From Jaapia argillacea MUCL 33604 (lineage: Eukaryota; Basidiomycota; Agaricomycetes; Jaapiales; Jaapiaceae), in the NCBI GenBank assembly GCA_000697665.1, contig KL197746.1, forward strand, positions 200,383-264,382: a stretch of DNA of 64,000 bases, given 5' to 3'. The translations under genes and the position numbers were made by a program. Numbering within the stretch: position 1 is the first letter of the stretch; each line of letters starts with the position of its first letter. A model generated the notes under the pieces. It did no database searches. It was not told where the DNA came from and was given only the letters and a program-made list of their open reading frames with translations. This document shows, piece by piece, positions 21,493 through 33,684 of this stretch.

Positions 21493-24400
21493 TCAGGCCT
21501 TCCGAGCTCTCGTCCTAGTAACTCTCGTCGTCGTCTTCGCCGGTACAGGGATCTCGACACCACCGCTCGCATCCTCTTCTTTGATCGCCTTCCCTCTCAC
21601 CGCCCGCTTCGCCGCAGGCTTCGTTGCAGCCTTGACAGGAGGCGCATCATCCCCAGATAAAACTTCGTTTTGATCGGATGTCGATGCCGGTGTATTCTCC
21701 TTGTTACCTGCTGCTTGTTGTTCGTCGGGAGTTGACTGAAGCGGAGCGTCAGGCTTGGTAGTCGGTACTGTCGTGCCTGCTCTAGTTCGAGCTATAGTCC
21801 TTGTCGCCTTCGACGCAGCCGGAGCTTTCCTCGTCCTCGCAGCAGGCTTCGGCACGCTACCCTCCGACTCCTCTTCCTTGACAGCAACTGTTGTCTTACT
21901 CCTTCCGCCTCTAGTAGCTTTCGCCGGGGCAGGAGCAGGCGGTAACTCGGGAGAATCAGCCCTGCCAATCGAATCGAGAGGGTCGTCCTGCTCGTCGAGG
22001 TCAATCGTAATCGGTTTTGTTCGAGTCCCCCTTCGCGCAGGAGCTGCCTTCGGTTTAGCTTTGCCGCCTCCGGCGGATGTTTCAGCATCCGTTGCAGGTG
22101 CTTTGGCTCGGGTACGAGACAATGCAGGCTTGGCTGGGGCGGGCTTGCCCGCATCGGACATGTCGCTCGCTGTAACTTTCTTGGTGGGTTTTGCGACACG
22201 AGCCTTGGGTTTCGCCGGCTGAGAATCACTGGTCGCTTCTGCAGGTTCAGGTACGGTGCTCGTCGTCGCAGTACTAGGCTCATCCTCGTCTTCACCGACA
22301 GGATCAAGGGAAGGGGTAGTCTTGCCTGACACTCCCTGAACCGTTGGCTTCTTTATCCTTGTCGATCGAACCGGTACACTAGTCTCCTACGAGCGAAAAT
22401 TAAAGCTTGTCAGTCCTATGCAACATTGTCGCATCGAAAAAGCATACCTTTGTAGCAACACGCCTCCCTTTCAACACCCTCGGTTTCCTGACCTCACTCT
22501 CAACCTCAGCGTCACTCTCTACCGTCTTTCCTCTCAGATTCCTCTTCACCTTTCCATCGTCGACATCTGGCGTGGCCTCATCATCCGCCAGCCCAGACTC
22601 TGTGGTTCCTGGCGTGATTGAGTCGGTTTGGACCTGAGGCGTGCGACGCCTAGTACTGGGAGCCGGAAGTTTGGCTTTGGAAGTAGCGGCGGGAGTTTTA
22701 CGTCCTCGAGTCGACCTTGCTGCAGGAGTCGGTGCTATGATCACTTCTGGGATGCTCTCTTCGACCTCGAGTTCGGGTTCTTCGACTGGCATCTCTTCAG
22801 TCTCGGCTTCCGCCTTCCCCTCGTCGAGGACTTCGTCCCGTTGCTCGTGCGCCTCCTCTCCTCCATCCCTATGTTCCTGATCGTCGCCCACTTCCTCCTC
22901 AACCTCCATCTGGTCATGTTCACCCCTCCATCCAGCAGGACTCTCCAACATCTCGCCCACACCTTCAAACACAGGCGTACTCACCAAGTTCTCTCGCTCC
23001 CTCAAGAACATATCGCGAACGCCATTGATGTTCGGTGTCGCCGCCATAGGTTCGTTCGCGAGGAGCGTATGTTTGAGAGTAGGTGTGGCAGCGGAGGGTT
23101 TCGGTTGAGCGAAGAGATGTTTGAGAGTATCCATCCGAGGTGTACTCGGCGCTGGCACTTCCGTGGGGGTTTTGGGTCGGGTAGGTGTTTTGGGTCGGTC
23201 ATTAGAGGGAGTTTTGGATCGAGTGGGGGTTTGAGGGCGAGTGAGAGTTTTGGGTTGAGTAAAGGTAGGAGTTGTGGCTCTAGTAGTGGTAGGAGTCGAG
23301 GCTCGATCATAGGTTGGTGTTTTAGCACGAGAAGGCGTCGAAGCTCGAGGGGCAGGTCTATCAACCTCCATCCCACCATCTCCTCTCTCTTCACCCACAT
23401 CCCTCTCTTCATCCACATCCATCCCATTCTCCTTATCGCTCTCTTCACTTCCACTCTCACTCTCTCGATCCTCACGGAACCCATTAAACACAGGTGCCAA
23501 CAAACTGAACCTGGGTTTCGCCTTCCTAGCACTCTTCATCGGACTTGCACCTTTATAAGGGGAAGCACCGACAACGCCAAGTGACATACGTCTCCTCCCC
23601 ATATCTTCGACAGTCTCCTTCATCTTTTCTAATAAACTCCTAGTATCTTCTTCTGCTGGTTCTTCATGCGGAGGTGCGGAGGATGTTCCGTCAGCGAGGT
23701 GGGTATTAGGAGTGGGGGGAGGTGCCATGGAAGCTCTCTGTCCTGGGATGGAGTCGCCGAAGAAGTTATCGGGTTGTTTGAAAGCAGAACGACGACGGTC
23801 CATAATAGCCTGCGAAGATCATTAGTCGGCTACTCGTCGTGTTTCAATGACGGTGCACACCTTCCGTTCTTCCTCGGTTACACCTTCCCTCTTCACTCCA
23901 CCCCCATTCCCTTCCCCTAAGTTGGCATCTGTAGGTACTACCAAATCCTTCACCTTCCAACTTTCCTCCACTTTCACTCGTCTGGGTCCACCAATCCCTA
24001 CCAATACCAAAATCAGCAAACGGTTTCAAAAATCGAACTAGATTCTTCGAGCAACACTCGCCTGGGTTAATAGGAGTCGAAAGGAAGCCGCCACCATACG
24101 ATACTCTCGCAGGTCGACGGTTAACGGTAAGAGGAGGGAGGATTGATCCTGGTGGGGGGCGTTGGACCGGTTGAGGCGTCATGAAATTTCCGAGGGAGGG
24201 CGGTCGGATTGGTGGAGTAGATGGTTGAGCTTCATAATTATCGTGAACGTCGTTATTGTCGTTATCGTTATCGTCGTGAATAAGGTGAGTATCATATTTG
24301 AACGGTTCATCTTCGTCGGATCCTTCGTCCTCGTCGAACTCTTCTTCGTCAGAGTGGGAGTCGTGATGCGCCTAAAGGGAGATAGGCACGAGCCGACATT

Positions 24401-25796
24401 TGAGAAACCGCACTGTAGTCGTAATGAATGTGAAAGGGAACGCACCTCCGTGATATCTTGCTCTTCAGTCTCGTCATGTTCTTCCGAAGGACCAGGACTA
24501 AAGAATCTAGTAACAGCTTCCAAGCTCTTCCTCCATCCAAGTTTCTTCCCCTTCGCCTCACCCCCTTCTCCTCCCTCCACCTCACCCTCCTCTCTTGCTC
24601 CCTCCTCTCGTCCCGCCTCCTCTTCCTCATCATCCTCCGCGATAACAAGCTCACTAACGAATTCCTCCTCCTCTTTATCCTCATCCTCCAGCTCTCTCTT
24701 CAGAACCGCACGTTGAGCGGAACGTATAAGGACTGCGCGATGTAAACTCGGTCGGGGAGGTCTTTGTCGTGGTGTTTGGAGGACGGGTGGGGGCGGGGGA
24801 GGTTTTTTCGGTGATGGTGCAAGGAGGTTAAGATGTGGTGGTTGAACTTTTTGAGGGGATGGGATCGAGGGAAGTTGACCTTGCGGGGTTGGAGCTTGGG
24901 GCGGCACCACCCTTCTGAACCTATTCAAACCGGTAGGTAATGGTCTCGGTTGACGAGTGGGTGTGCTAGGTAGGGATGGAGCCGGGAGGGCGGGGGTAGG
25001 AAGGTTGGGTGCCTCTACGTCCTCTAGAATGACGAGGTCTTTACCTTCTTCGAATACGCGTGGATTGTTCCCGTCTACTAGAACGATATCGTCCTCTTCG
25101 TCTTCGATAGGTATGCTAGAGTGTTTGAGAGGTGAAGGATTGGGTTTCTTGAGTGGTGATTGGAGGATACGGAGGTTCTCTCGAGGGTCTTGACTCGGTC
25201 TTGGAGTGAACACTTGTGCGCTTTGAATCATTGAGAGACGAAGGGTTTTACGTCTCTCCCTACCACAGTGTACTCCTGGTGCGGGAGTGAACGCGTCGGT
25301 GTTGTTTGCTGAAGGACGAGACGGGGTGGATATGTCTGCTGTTGCGAGGAAGGAACGGAATTCTTTGGGGGGGTAGGTAAACTTGAAAAGTTTGTTGTGG
25401 ATCTCGATGAGAGTGTTATTGGTGAGTGGGATGGTGGTGCTTGCGCCGGGTGAGGTTGCCGACGAAGGAAAGACGGGTGATTCGTCTACTAATAGGCCAT
25501 TCGTGCCTAGTACGACCAGGAATGCCTAAACACACGCGAGATAGACGATTCCAATCAGTTAGTCTGCCCAAGTTCAAGTTCAAGGCAAATGAAGGGAGAC
25601 GTACCTTCCGCTCGACAAACTCGATCTTGGCGTGCAATTTGCTTACACTGTCATAATACAACCTAACGCTACAGCTAGGATCTCGTCCAAAAGAGACTTC
25701 TGGTTCGTCGATGGGGAAGGTCGCGATCGTGGTACCTGGGTCGGTGCGTTTGAGGAGACGAAGTGTGCCATAGCGACCGATGTCCGTTGGGTTCAT
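21493..25796 (-). CDS. FHA-domain protein with TP-repeat and basic tail, Ki-67-like layout
   Basis: FHA domains bind phosphothreonine. Start at 25796 (MNPTDIGRYGTLRLLKRTDP). The FHA domain spans ~residues 8-110, with EPEVSFGRDPSCSVRLYYDS, VSKLHAKIEF and, after an intron, LVVLGTNGLLVDE, then IPLTNNTLIEIHNKLFKFTY. FHA residues GR, S and H and the NG loop are present. A long disordered body follows: Pro-rich (24750-25200), an acidic Glu block, a KARFSLLAP-type basic block (KAKPRFSLLAPVF), a run of SKTP/PKTPTRP repeats at 23160-23340 with about a dozen TP sites, and an Ala/Lys/Arg tail with AT-hook-like RGR cores (TRGRK, TRGGR). N-terminal FHA plus repetitive CDK-site-rich body plus basic tail recalls Ki-67 and chromosome-periphery proteins; that link is inference. 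Stop at 21493. A decayed copy is at 38813-40362. At least five introns. Confidence 0.8.
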
Positions 25797-27130
25797 TGCA
25801 GGGGATGGTAGAAAGAAAAGACAAGATTTATACAACGATAAGAGGATTGGGTGAGTCCAGAAAGTATTTCAGAGAGAATTGCTGAGCATAGGTCTGAAGT
25901 TCAAGCAAAGTTGAAGTTTCAACTTCGGTTTGACGCGACGCGTTTTAACCCACGTGGTCGTCGCTCCGTCAATAGCCGCTCGTAGCCAGTTAGTCCTTGC
26001 TTGCACGACTTGCGTCCGAGTGAAACTCTGACTGCTTTATCTGAATCTTTCGCGATCGTTGCCTCAACTCGCACAAATAATTCCAACGACAACCGTTCAG
26101 CAGGACGCTGGTCACTTATACTTGTCCCGGCAAAAGTGTCAACTTCCACTGCCATGGGCGCTAGGTTGATGCCGGCCTCTGCAGCGGCGCTTTGACACAG
26201 CCAGTAGCAACGTGTATTGAGCGCCGCCGCCATATACCCTTCGCATCCCCCATCCAACTTCATAACTGGGACTACTCAAATCACTACCTCCAATACCAGT
26301 CTCTCCAATGTACAGCTCTCAATACTCGACCCCAGATGGCCCTTTCCCTGATCGCCGCGAACGGAGCAACACCAATCGCCCTTCCCATATCTCCCAATCA
26401 TGTCCATCACCATGTGACCATACAAGTGACAATTGTCGTCGTTGGGCCTCTTACCCCACAGAACTATGGGAGAATTGGGATTCTGAAGCTAGCTTTATGG
26501 GTTTGGGGAGCTCGGATGGGAGTGCTGGTCAGGCTGCGCTGGGCACGTTCGATCTTGGATTGAAGGGCAAGTTCTCCGACCTCAAATCATACCAGGATCA
26601 GCAAATCGTTTGGAGTCAGATACAGGTCAGTAAGCCCTTTACCTCAGAAGCTTCTGGTAACGAGAGTGTTTCATCAGGCCTCGTCCGATTTCCGAGTACG
26701 AGTGATGTTCCTACGGAACCTCCCACTCAATGCGCTGAAGATGGTCGGAACTCAGTACGTTTCTCTACTATGTGCTAACCCGTTTCATGCTGACGGAATA
26801 CACCCTTGCACAGATACAAGATACACCCTTCCTTCTTTATGTCTCTCCAGAACTCAAGCCTGCTTTCGTACGAGAAGGTAGTAGCCCAACCACTTGGTGA
26901 GAAGGTTCCCAAAGGCTCCAACGGTACATTCCCTACCACGTCTGTCAAAATTGAATGAATCTGACCATCTTTCCAGTATTTTCGTCCTTCATCCTACGAC
27001 TTCCATTACCCCAACCAATCCCCACCAGTCAGTCACCCGAACTCCATCCGTCTCCCGCTGACCAACCCACTCGCAGACGACCGGCCCCTCACAACCAACA
27101 AACCCATCACCCTCCCAATCTACATCTCAG
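22973..27130. repeat. Segmental duplication, intact copy (A)
   Basis: This stretch covers the last two thirds (5' side) of the FHA gene, the shared promoter and the first part of the CorA-like gene. It matches 38813-41636 in the same order and orientation. By eye, identity is about 90% over most of its length; for example, about 95 nt at 23847-23940 match 39679-39772 with a single difference. Copy A positions 24146-25398 are absent from copy B. Confidence 0.9.
25797..26307. promoter_or_regulatory. Divergent promoter of the FHA and CorA-like genes
   Basis: The 511 bp between the two start codons contain both promoters. The whole region is also present between the two pseudogenes (40363-40890), with about 92% identity at 26010-26200. 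Part of it is open in both directions (see findings). No TATA box was confidently assigned. Confidence 0.55.
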
Positions 27131-28112
27131 AGAAAGCAATCATCTGCCTCACCAACTCCATCGACCTCCCCCAAAAGACCTTATTCGCATGTAACGGTGT
27201 CTACTGGCAACAAAAATTCACGGCTCCGCTTAAACTTGGGGGTGATCGTGACTTGTTGGTTTCCGTCTTTTGTTGGTACGCAGTCTCCAGTTGGGATGAA
27301 TCCCTCCGAACCCGTCAGGAGGATGTCCTGAAGTTAGTATGTCACATTTCCATCCTATCTTTTCATGCACCAGTGAATGATGGGTTATGATAGTATCCTA
27401 CTGCATCGAAAATGACCCAAAGTGATTTAAGCCGTCTACGAGACATCCACGCCCAACTTTCAAACGACCAATCGCTTCTTGAAGATTTCAAATTCGCCAT
27501 GGACCTAATCGGTGGAACGGATTTTGCAGGAGGAGAGAACACCAAGATACTGCGGGAGATTGAGAAATTGGAAAGACTTCGAGGCATGGTTCTCAACCGC
27601 GTCACCGACCTCATATCCCTCGTACGTTCCAACATCCCCTCAATCGCTTATGTATGTCAAGTGATGTCGCGTGATAGGTGTCAAGTGACGCGAGTGCCAA
27701 ACTCGCAGAATCAGCAACACGAGATGGGAAAGACATGAAGTTCCTAACTTACCTGGCCGCGTTCTTCCTCCCTAGCTCCCTAATCTCCGTACGTCCTCAC
27801 CACCATCACCACCATCGTCTCGGTATATGGCTAACGAAGGTATCCGCGTAGTCGATATTCGGGATCACCATGGACCAGATCAACTCACATAACGCCCTTT
27901 GGCGTTTTGTAGCTGTGTCAGTGGGATTTACCCTCCTCACCATGTTCGTCATGTTATGGGGCCCTTTGTTGCGTAAATTCTGGGATGGAAGACGAAGGTT
28001 CTCTTGGAGGACTGGGAGAGGACCAAGAGGAAGACAGACGCCGTCTCCAAGTGAGATGGAGAAGGGATCCATCACAGAAAGTATAGAGATAGTAGGAAAT
28101 GGGCGTGTTTGA
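26308..28112 (+). CDS. CorA-like membrane protein (Mg2+ transporter-like C-terminus)
   Basis: Start at 26308 (MYSSQYSTPDGPFPDRRER). The N-terminal soluble part has WASYPTELWENWDSEASFMG and VRVMFLRNLPLNALKMVGTQ, then LPIYISEKAIICLTNSIDLP and VYWQQKFTAPLKLGGDRDLL. A helical stalk follows (LSRLRDIHAQLSNDQSLLED, KILREIEKLERLRGMVLNRV). The end has the CorA-type first transmembrane helix KFLTYLAAFFLPSSLISSIF, ending GIT where CorA proteins have GMN, and a second helix VAVSVGFTLLTMFVMLWGPL, then a basic/Ser-rich tail. Stop at 28110-28112. Such proteins are annotated in basidiomycetes as CorA-like, but with the GMN signature changed ion transport is unproven. Six or more short introns. Head-to-head with the FHA gene, and its 5' part is duplicated at 40891. 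Confidence 0.7.
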
Positions 28113-28731
28113 ACGAGTCTTGGTCCATTGCATCCCTTGTAATTGCGGAACCGGGACCTTATGGTTTTCTCTTGGACGCTTAATGTCGCTTGGTCCCTGT
28201 CTTGAAGTATATGAATCATATATTGGTCGTCTCAGAACGCACCCAGGATCCTCGTCTAATACCGGGGCGGGCTGACATTGTGAGAAGGTATTAGGCATGG
28301 TCGAGGTTGTGAACCCATTCGAAACGACACTGGGATGCGGATGTTGGAATATTGGAGGTTGTAAGTGATTTGTATGGGTATCGTATGGGGTAGATGTCGT
28401 GAGGACGGCGGAAACTGTGGCTTAGCTCGGATTGTCGTCCAACTGTAATCATCGTCTAAGAAGTCGCTCTTTTCATCGGATGGGTAGGATACATTTGTCG
28501 AGAAAAGCGAACTGCACAACAATCAATAACGTTTCGACGACCAAGAGCAAGCATACAATCATCAAGCAACCATCGACAAGCGACTTGGACAACCAAGCAG
28601 AATGTCAAGCCGAGAATCCGTAACAAGGAATGAAGACGTTAACGACGGTTAGTCGTCCAAGGTCAAATCAAGAGCTTTCTAGTGTCTGGTAAACCATCAC
28701 CCCCATTTGCCGACAATGCGAACACCGACTG
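28113..28731. other. Intergenic stretch between convergent genes
   Basis: About 620 bp between the stops of the CorA-like gene (+) and DUF7918 gene 1 (-). No coding block with recognisable content was seen; it presumably holds the two 3' UTRs. Confidence 0.5.
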
Positions 28732-30353
28732 TCATTCGAGTTTGGGCTTCTTGCGAGATTTTTCTGCGAGGCGTCTCAAGCTTTCAACATCCTCTTGAGC
28801 CCGCTTCCTCTCGAGCTGAAGGACGAGTTATATTCAAAATTGAGTTGGGTATCGACGGGACCTACCTGTAGTTCACGAGCCACACGCTCGGCCTCATCCA
28901 CTCTTCTTTGCAACTCATTAACTCTCCGCTCCGCTGCTTCTTGCTCTGCCACGAAATCCACAGTGGGCAGAAAACCCGGACCTTCGAAAGACGGTGATGC
29001 AGCTTCTTCCTTCAGGGCTGGGGCTGTATTTGATGGTCCCCGTTCATTCGGATTGGGAGCTCCTTGATCATGGTGCTCGAGGGTGGCACCTGGGTTTTCG
29101 GGTGGAGGCATATTATCCGAGCCATCCCCCTCGACAGCTATCCCACCGTCGACCTCACCATCGTCATCGAGGTACTCGAGGGAGGTTGACCGCCGGCGGA
29201 ATGCGGATATCCCAGGGTTAAGCTGGGAATACTCGCGTGAAGCAGGAGGCAAGTTATGATAGCTACCTGCATCAGGGTCCTGGCTGATGGTCAACCGATC
29301 AAGGCAGATCTCCGCCACTACTTGAATATCTTGCTCCTCATCGGCGTCTGCGACATTTGGGTGGTGAAGAGATTGATTAGTGGGTCGAGATCTCGAAGGA
29401 TCTGCTTTTCGTTGACGAAGCCGGTATCGCCGATTATCATCTTGAGTTGCTGATCCCTGTCCATTGTACTGGGTATGAGTAGTTTGACGTGCGACTATCA
29501 GTGGGTCAGGCATTGCTATGGCATTTATCAGAAGGGTTATACATGTTATCAAAAGGACCTCCTTACCGAGTGGCCCATAATGAAACCTGAATATGACGAA
29601 CGGGTCCTTAGAAGCCTTGATTGGACCTGATATGTGGAGATCCTCCACCTCAATCTTATCCCCTGGCCTACATTGAGAATGTCAATTGTTTCCAGGATCT
29701 TACTATGGTCTGGGATTTACATACTGGACACAATGATTCTGTTGAGCAGCTAGTTTCGCGGAGACAAAACAACTCTTGACGACAGGTTCAAGGTCTTGGA
29801 ATGTGAGACAGGGGATGTTATCACTTGTCTTCTCTCCTATCTTGGCTATGTAGACTTGGACTTCGATTGTACCAAGGCCCTGATTCCCCGTCTTGGACGT
29901 ATCAGCTGGTTTACTGGGGAGTGACTCTCTATTACCAGGAAGTGATTAAGTCGAGACATACCAGTCGATCGAAGAGTTGAGAATGTGAAAGATTTACGGG
30001 TGTGGTTTGAAACCAACCACCCATCAACAGAGCCAGGGGGGGCTCGGTAGCCACCACAGTTCGAGCTATATCGACCATAGCCATTGGCACCAATGGGGAT
30101 CCCATCCACTGAAAATTGGAGCCATATTCCTCGCTTCGGGCTGAGGTCTCTCCATTTGGTGGAGAATTTCTTCGTCAGAGTACATCAGCAGACTATTGGA
30201 TTGAGGTGCCAACAAACTTACCTTCCCAGCCTCTGAGCGGATCCAGCAGTCGCAGACAGTTCGAGTCTGAATTTTCACCGGTGGCGCAAGGGCAACCTCT
30301 GGGAGACGTTCGCCGTCAACAGAAATCCAGACCTCAAGCAAACCGTCTCTCAT
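28732..30353 (-). CDS. DUF7918-family protein, subtype A, copy 1
   Basis: DUF7918 proteins are fungal proteins of unknown function. Start at 30353 (MRDGLLEVWISVDGERLPEV); exon 1 ends CDCWIRSEAGK at a GTAAGT donor. Exon 2 reads FSTKWRDLSPKRGIWLQFSV, then DGIPIGANGYGRYSSN and SVDGWLVSNHTRKSFTF. Later exons give ASKDPFVIFRFHYGPLG, a Pro/Ser/Glu-rich middle holding RRRSTSLEYLDDDGEVDGG, and a C-terminal coiled coil (ERRVNELQRRVDEAERVARE, then LERKRAQEDVESLRRLAEKS). Stop at 28734..28732 after KKPKLE. The globular N-terminal half and the disordered-plus-coiled-coil C-terminal half match the other three copies. Closest in the window to the copy at 43012. No catalytic motif recognised. Confidence 0.78.
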
Positions 30354-33300
30354 ATTGCGCAGCTAGATATTTTTTGTCAACAGTTGAGAAGTGTTGAGGG
30401 AAAGGTAGAGTGCTGAAGAGTCACCGATGACCGACTGCAAGCTTGTCGACGAGGAATGGGCGACAGCGTTCGATGAGCCGTGAGATTCAATCCCAGCACC
30501 CTAACCTCCCTCCCTCCCATCGACCACTTTGGCACTCCTCGCTGTATGCTATCTATCGGTTCCTGTCCGGCGAGCCTTGTCGTGCCCACACTGCTACGTG
30601 CCGTATATAATATTCGCTCTCAGGCTGCGTATTGTTTGCACGGGCAGGGACTTGACCATTTCACACCAATCTCCCTGAATATTGAATGCCGAATGTTTGG
30701 GGAGGGTTACACATGATCCTACCACTCTGGTGAGCCTACATCCAGTAACCCTCCATCTCCAAGCTAACGGTGCCGAAATTCAGATGAATTGGCTTGCCAC
30801 CAAGCCACACATCAGGCTGGGCTTAGTTTCCAGTGATCGCTGAAACTTTGTGGCGGGACATTGATGGGATCATCGTATGGGGTCGTTTGAGGGTGCATTG
30901 GGTGAGTGCCTCATGAATGGGCTACGCGCTTGGGAGGGTAAATGGCGTCGTCCACTTGGGATGCCGGGGGTAGGACGGGACTGTTTGGCGTGGCTTGACC
31001 AGAGGCTTGGTCAGGATCTCGGTGTTCGCTATAGGGGTGGTATTGGATGGCAATGGTGATGGATGTGTGAATTTGTGATTATGTCGAAACTATCAATATT
31101 CACGAGGATGGTAAGACTCGAGTACCTTGGAAGTGGTGGCTTCTGAGTGGAGAGCGACCCAACGTGATACGCTCGGTCACCCACATTCCCTCAGCGCCCT
31201 CTAATTGCCAGTCTTTGTGCTGATCCTCGTTCCTCCCTCGACTCATACCTTACATAAGGAGCTTACCATACCTCACATCTAGAAGCCTCGGCCCTTCAGT
31301 TCACATCACGTCCAAGAAAGTACACCCATTCCAATCCTCTCGTCTTTAACACAATACCATCCGACCTGCAATCCCTCGTGATCGAGCCTCCAACCACCCA
31401 GCTCGTCGAACCATCCCTCGATGGACGTATCCCTCACAACACCAACGCTCAACTCTAGCGGTCTCGCTCAGCGTCAGACTAGAGTCGGCGGAGTCGCCCG
31501 GTACCCCAACACCCAACATCTCCCTCGGAACGCCACTCGGTCATAATGTCAATCCTAGACTTCTCCATCGTCATGCCAACCTTCAGCATCTCGGTCACAA
31601 TTCCAATTCTAGATACTTCCGACTCACAAAGTCCATCGTAGACGACTCACCCTCAACGCCAACGCTTTATACGTCGATCATAACTCCGTCTTGACTCCGT
31701 CCCTCCATATTCCCTTTCAACGTCAATCCTCGATGAATCCGACTCAAAAAGTCAAGTCAACCCTGGACGGTTCGCTCACAATGCCAACCCTTCTCGTCCG
31801 GCTCATCAAGCTAGCGCTCGACATCTCATTCGCCATACCATCATTCGAGATCTCGTTCCGTTTCTCAGAACGAAGGGCGAGTCCTCCCGAGCACCTAGAT
31901 CTCCGACTCTCCGATCCTTGGAACGACGCAAGCAGCGAGACGAGTATCGAGGTTTAAGGAGTTGGATCTGGGAGATGCTGTGCAGTCAGATGTGATGGAT
32001 CTTGGAGCTTAATGTGGGGAATTTGCACGGTCGAATGTGGGCGGGAGAGCGTGGATAGGAGAGAGGAGAACAGAGACACGGTGACCCAAGGCGTTGCTTA
32101 CTCTTGGTCGTATCAAGTTGATATCCTCCCTCCATCGCGATCTCCTCAACCGCCCAATTGCTCCATCATCGTCTCACTCCGTGCAGTGCAGCGTCTCTCT
32201 CAATCAATCCCTCGTTCAAATCTGCGTATCCTCGTCCTCCATCCAGTCAGCGACCCAACTATGTCAGTGTAGCGTTCGCTCGGATTCCAGACTTACTCCC
32301 ACCCAACAACGCCGAGCCTTGACTCGGCTTCGGGGATCGCGATGAGGAAGCAGTTTCCTGAGGTGAGCTCAGCGGGCTTGGAACCTATCACCCTTATCTA
32401 TACGATCACAGGCCCATTAGCTTAAATTTCCTTTATTCACTGTCGAACCCCGCAGTTTATATCGGTAACGAACGATCAAAGCCATCACCACTCCTCAACT
32501 TGCTAGACTGAAGCACACTACCGAAGGGCAGGGGTTAGTGTCACGCGGAAAGACTGTGTATTATTGTTTGGGCTAAGGAGGAGCGGGGGGATAGTAGTGG
32601 TGAAGGGAACGAGCGTGGATGGAATACGAAGAGAGTGGGGAGTCTCGGAGGGAGGGAGTGGAAGATGGGTATGGTGTGATACGGCCACTGGTTCGCATCC
32701 TCAATCGCGACGATCCTCTCATTCCATCTCGGCCTTTCTCATCGATCTCCATCCAGCCACTACCTCCACTCTTCCATCAACTCGTCCTGACTCCCGATGC
32801 TCTCGATATCTCACTCAGCTTATGAGCCATTCATTCTTATCTGCCCATCGACAAAGGACCATCACATCGCAAGCCCAAAGTCGCCGATCCCATATTCCCA
32901 TTTCGCGAACGCAATGTCAAGCATAAATTGGTCGCCACGTGTTATGATTGCTGATAGGACGGAGGAGATGTATAGTTATCATCTTTTACCCTGATCCTCG
33001 CCCTGATCATTAACCTTCGCGTAATCACGTTTGTTCTATAACTTCAGTTCGTTTGCCAAGGACGCCCTCATCTGAGCCGGCATCTCATGCATCTCTGCAT
33101 TCGTGGCGACCCCCACCGATGCCCCTTGCAGTCACGATTTGACCCTCGAGGGGGATTCAACGTTTGTTCGGATATGTATTGGCCCATGGACTGTGTGACG
33201 GTTTGTGTTGTGTCCCCGGCGGGGGTCGCATGCTCAAGAAATTGGTGCAGGAAAGGATGGTGAACAGGGATAATGAAGCGTGTTGAAACGATTTTGAATA

Positions 33301-33684
33301 ACTCTCTTGTACAGCATTTAGTAGGGAGTCATACACACGTTGGAGTATTTCATGCAATGAAACAAGCCGTGTCCGAAGTCAACATTTCAATCGTACAACA
33401 ACCCAGGCGGATCCTAACTGACAGACAAAAGTAGACGGAAGACATTTCACGTGCATACATGTCCACCGAGGCCGTTAACGAACGAAATCAGGGAGCGAGA
33501 GTATGTCGACCTCCAATGAGCGAGCGCATAATTGATTTATGAGAGATGATCTTTCGCCTGTTGGATCAGGTTGGTGAGTGCGAGCAACATTGATCTCAGT
33601 TTACAATTGCAATCCACATACGAGAGGAGGGTAATACAGGCCGCAATGCAATCTGTTCAACATCCTTTGATATGTATCGTTCGT
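30354..33684. other. Gene-poor stretch with short repeats
   Basis: About 3.3 kb without a supported gene. 30855-30960 resembles 53065-53160 (both contain GGTCGTTTGAGGGTGC or GGACGTTTGAGGGTGC in a ~100-bp similar stretch). 31340-31960 holds degenerate ~40-nt repeats (separate entry). Other open frames are short and unlike known proteins. Confidence 0.5.
31340..31960. repeat. Degenerate ~35-45-nt tandem repeats, plus-strand form
   Basis: Successive units vary around a theme of TCGCTCACAATGCCAACCCT followed by CGACATCTC or CTAGACTTCT. Examples start near 31425, 31515, 31555, 31590, 31640 and 31770. The units are too diverged for exact boundaries by eye. The reverse complement of the same theme is at 37780-38330. 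Confidence 0.5.

Noticed and set aside
21755-22222. Long plus-strand frame opposite the FHA gene tail
   Set aside because: Ala/Gly/Leu-rich mirror of the Ala/Lys/Pro-rich basic tail on the minus strand; a shadow.
22628-23584. 318-codon plus-strand frame opposite the FHA gene
   Set aside because: Generated by the repetitive TP-rich and acidic coding sequence on the other strand.
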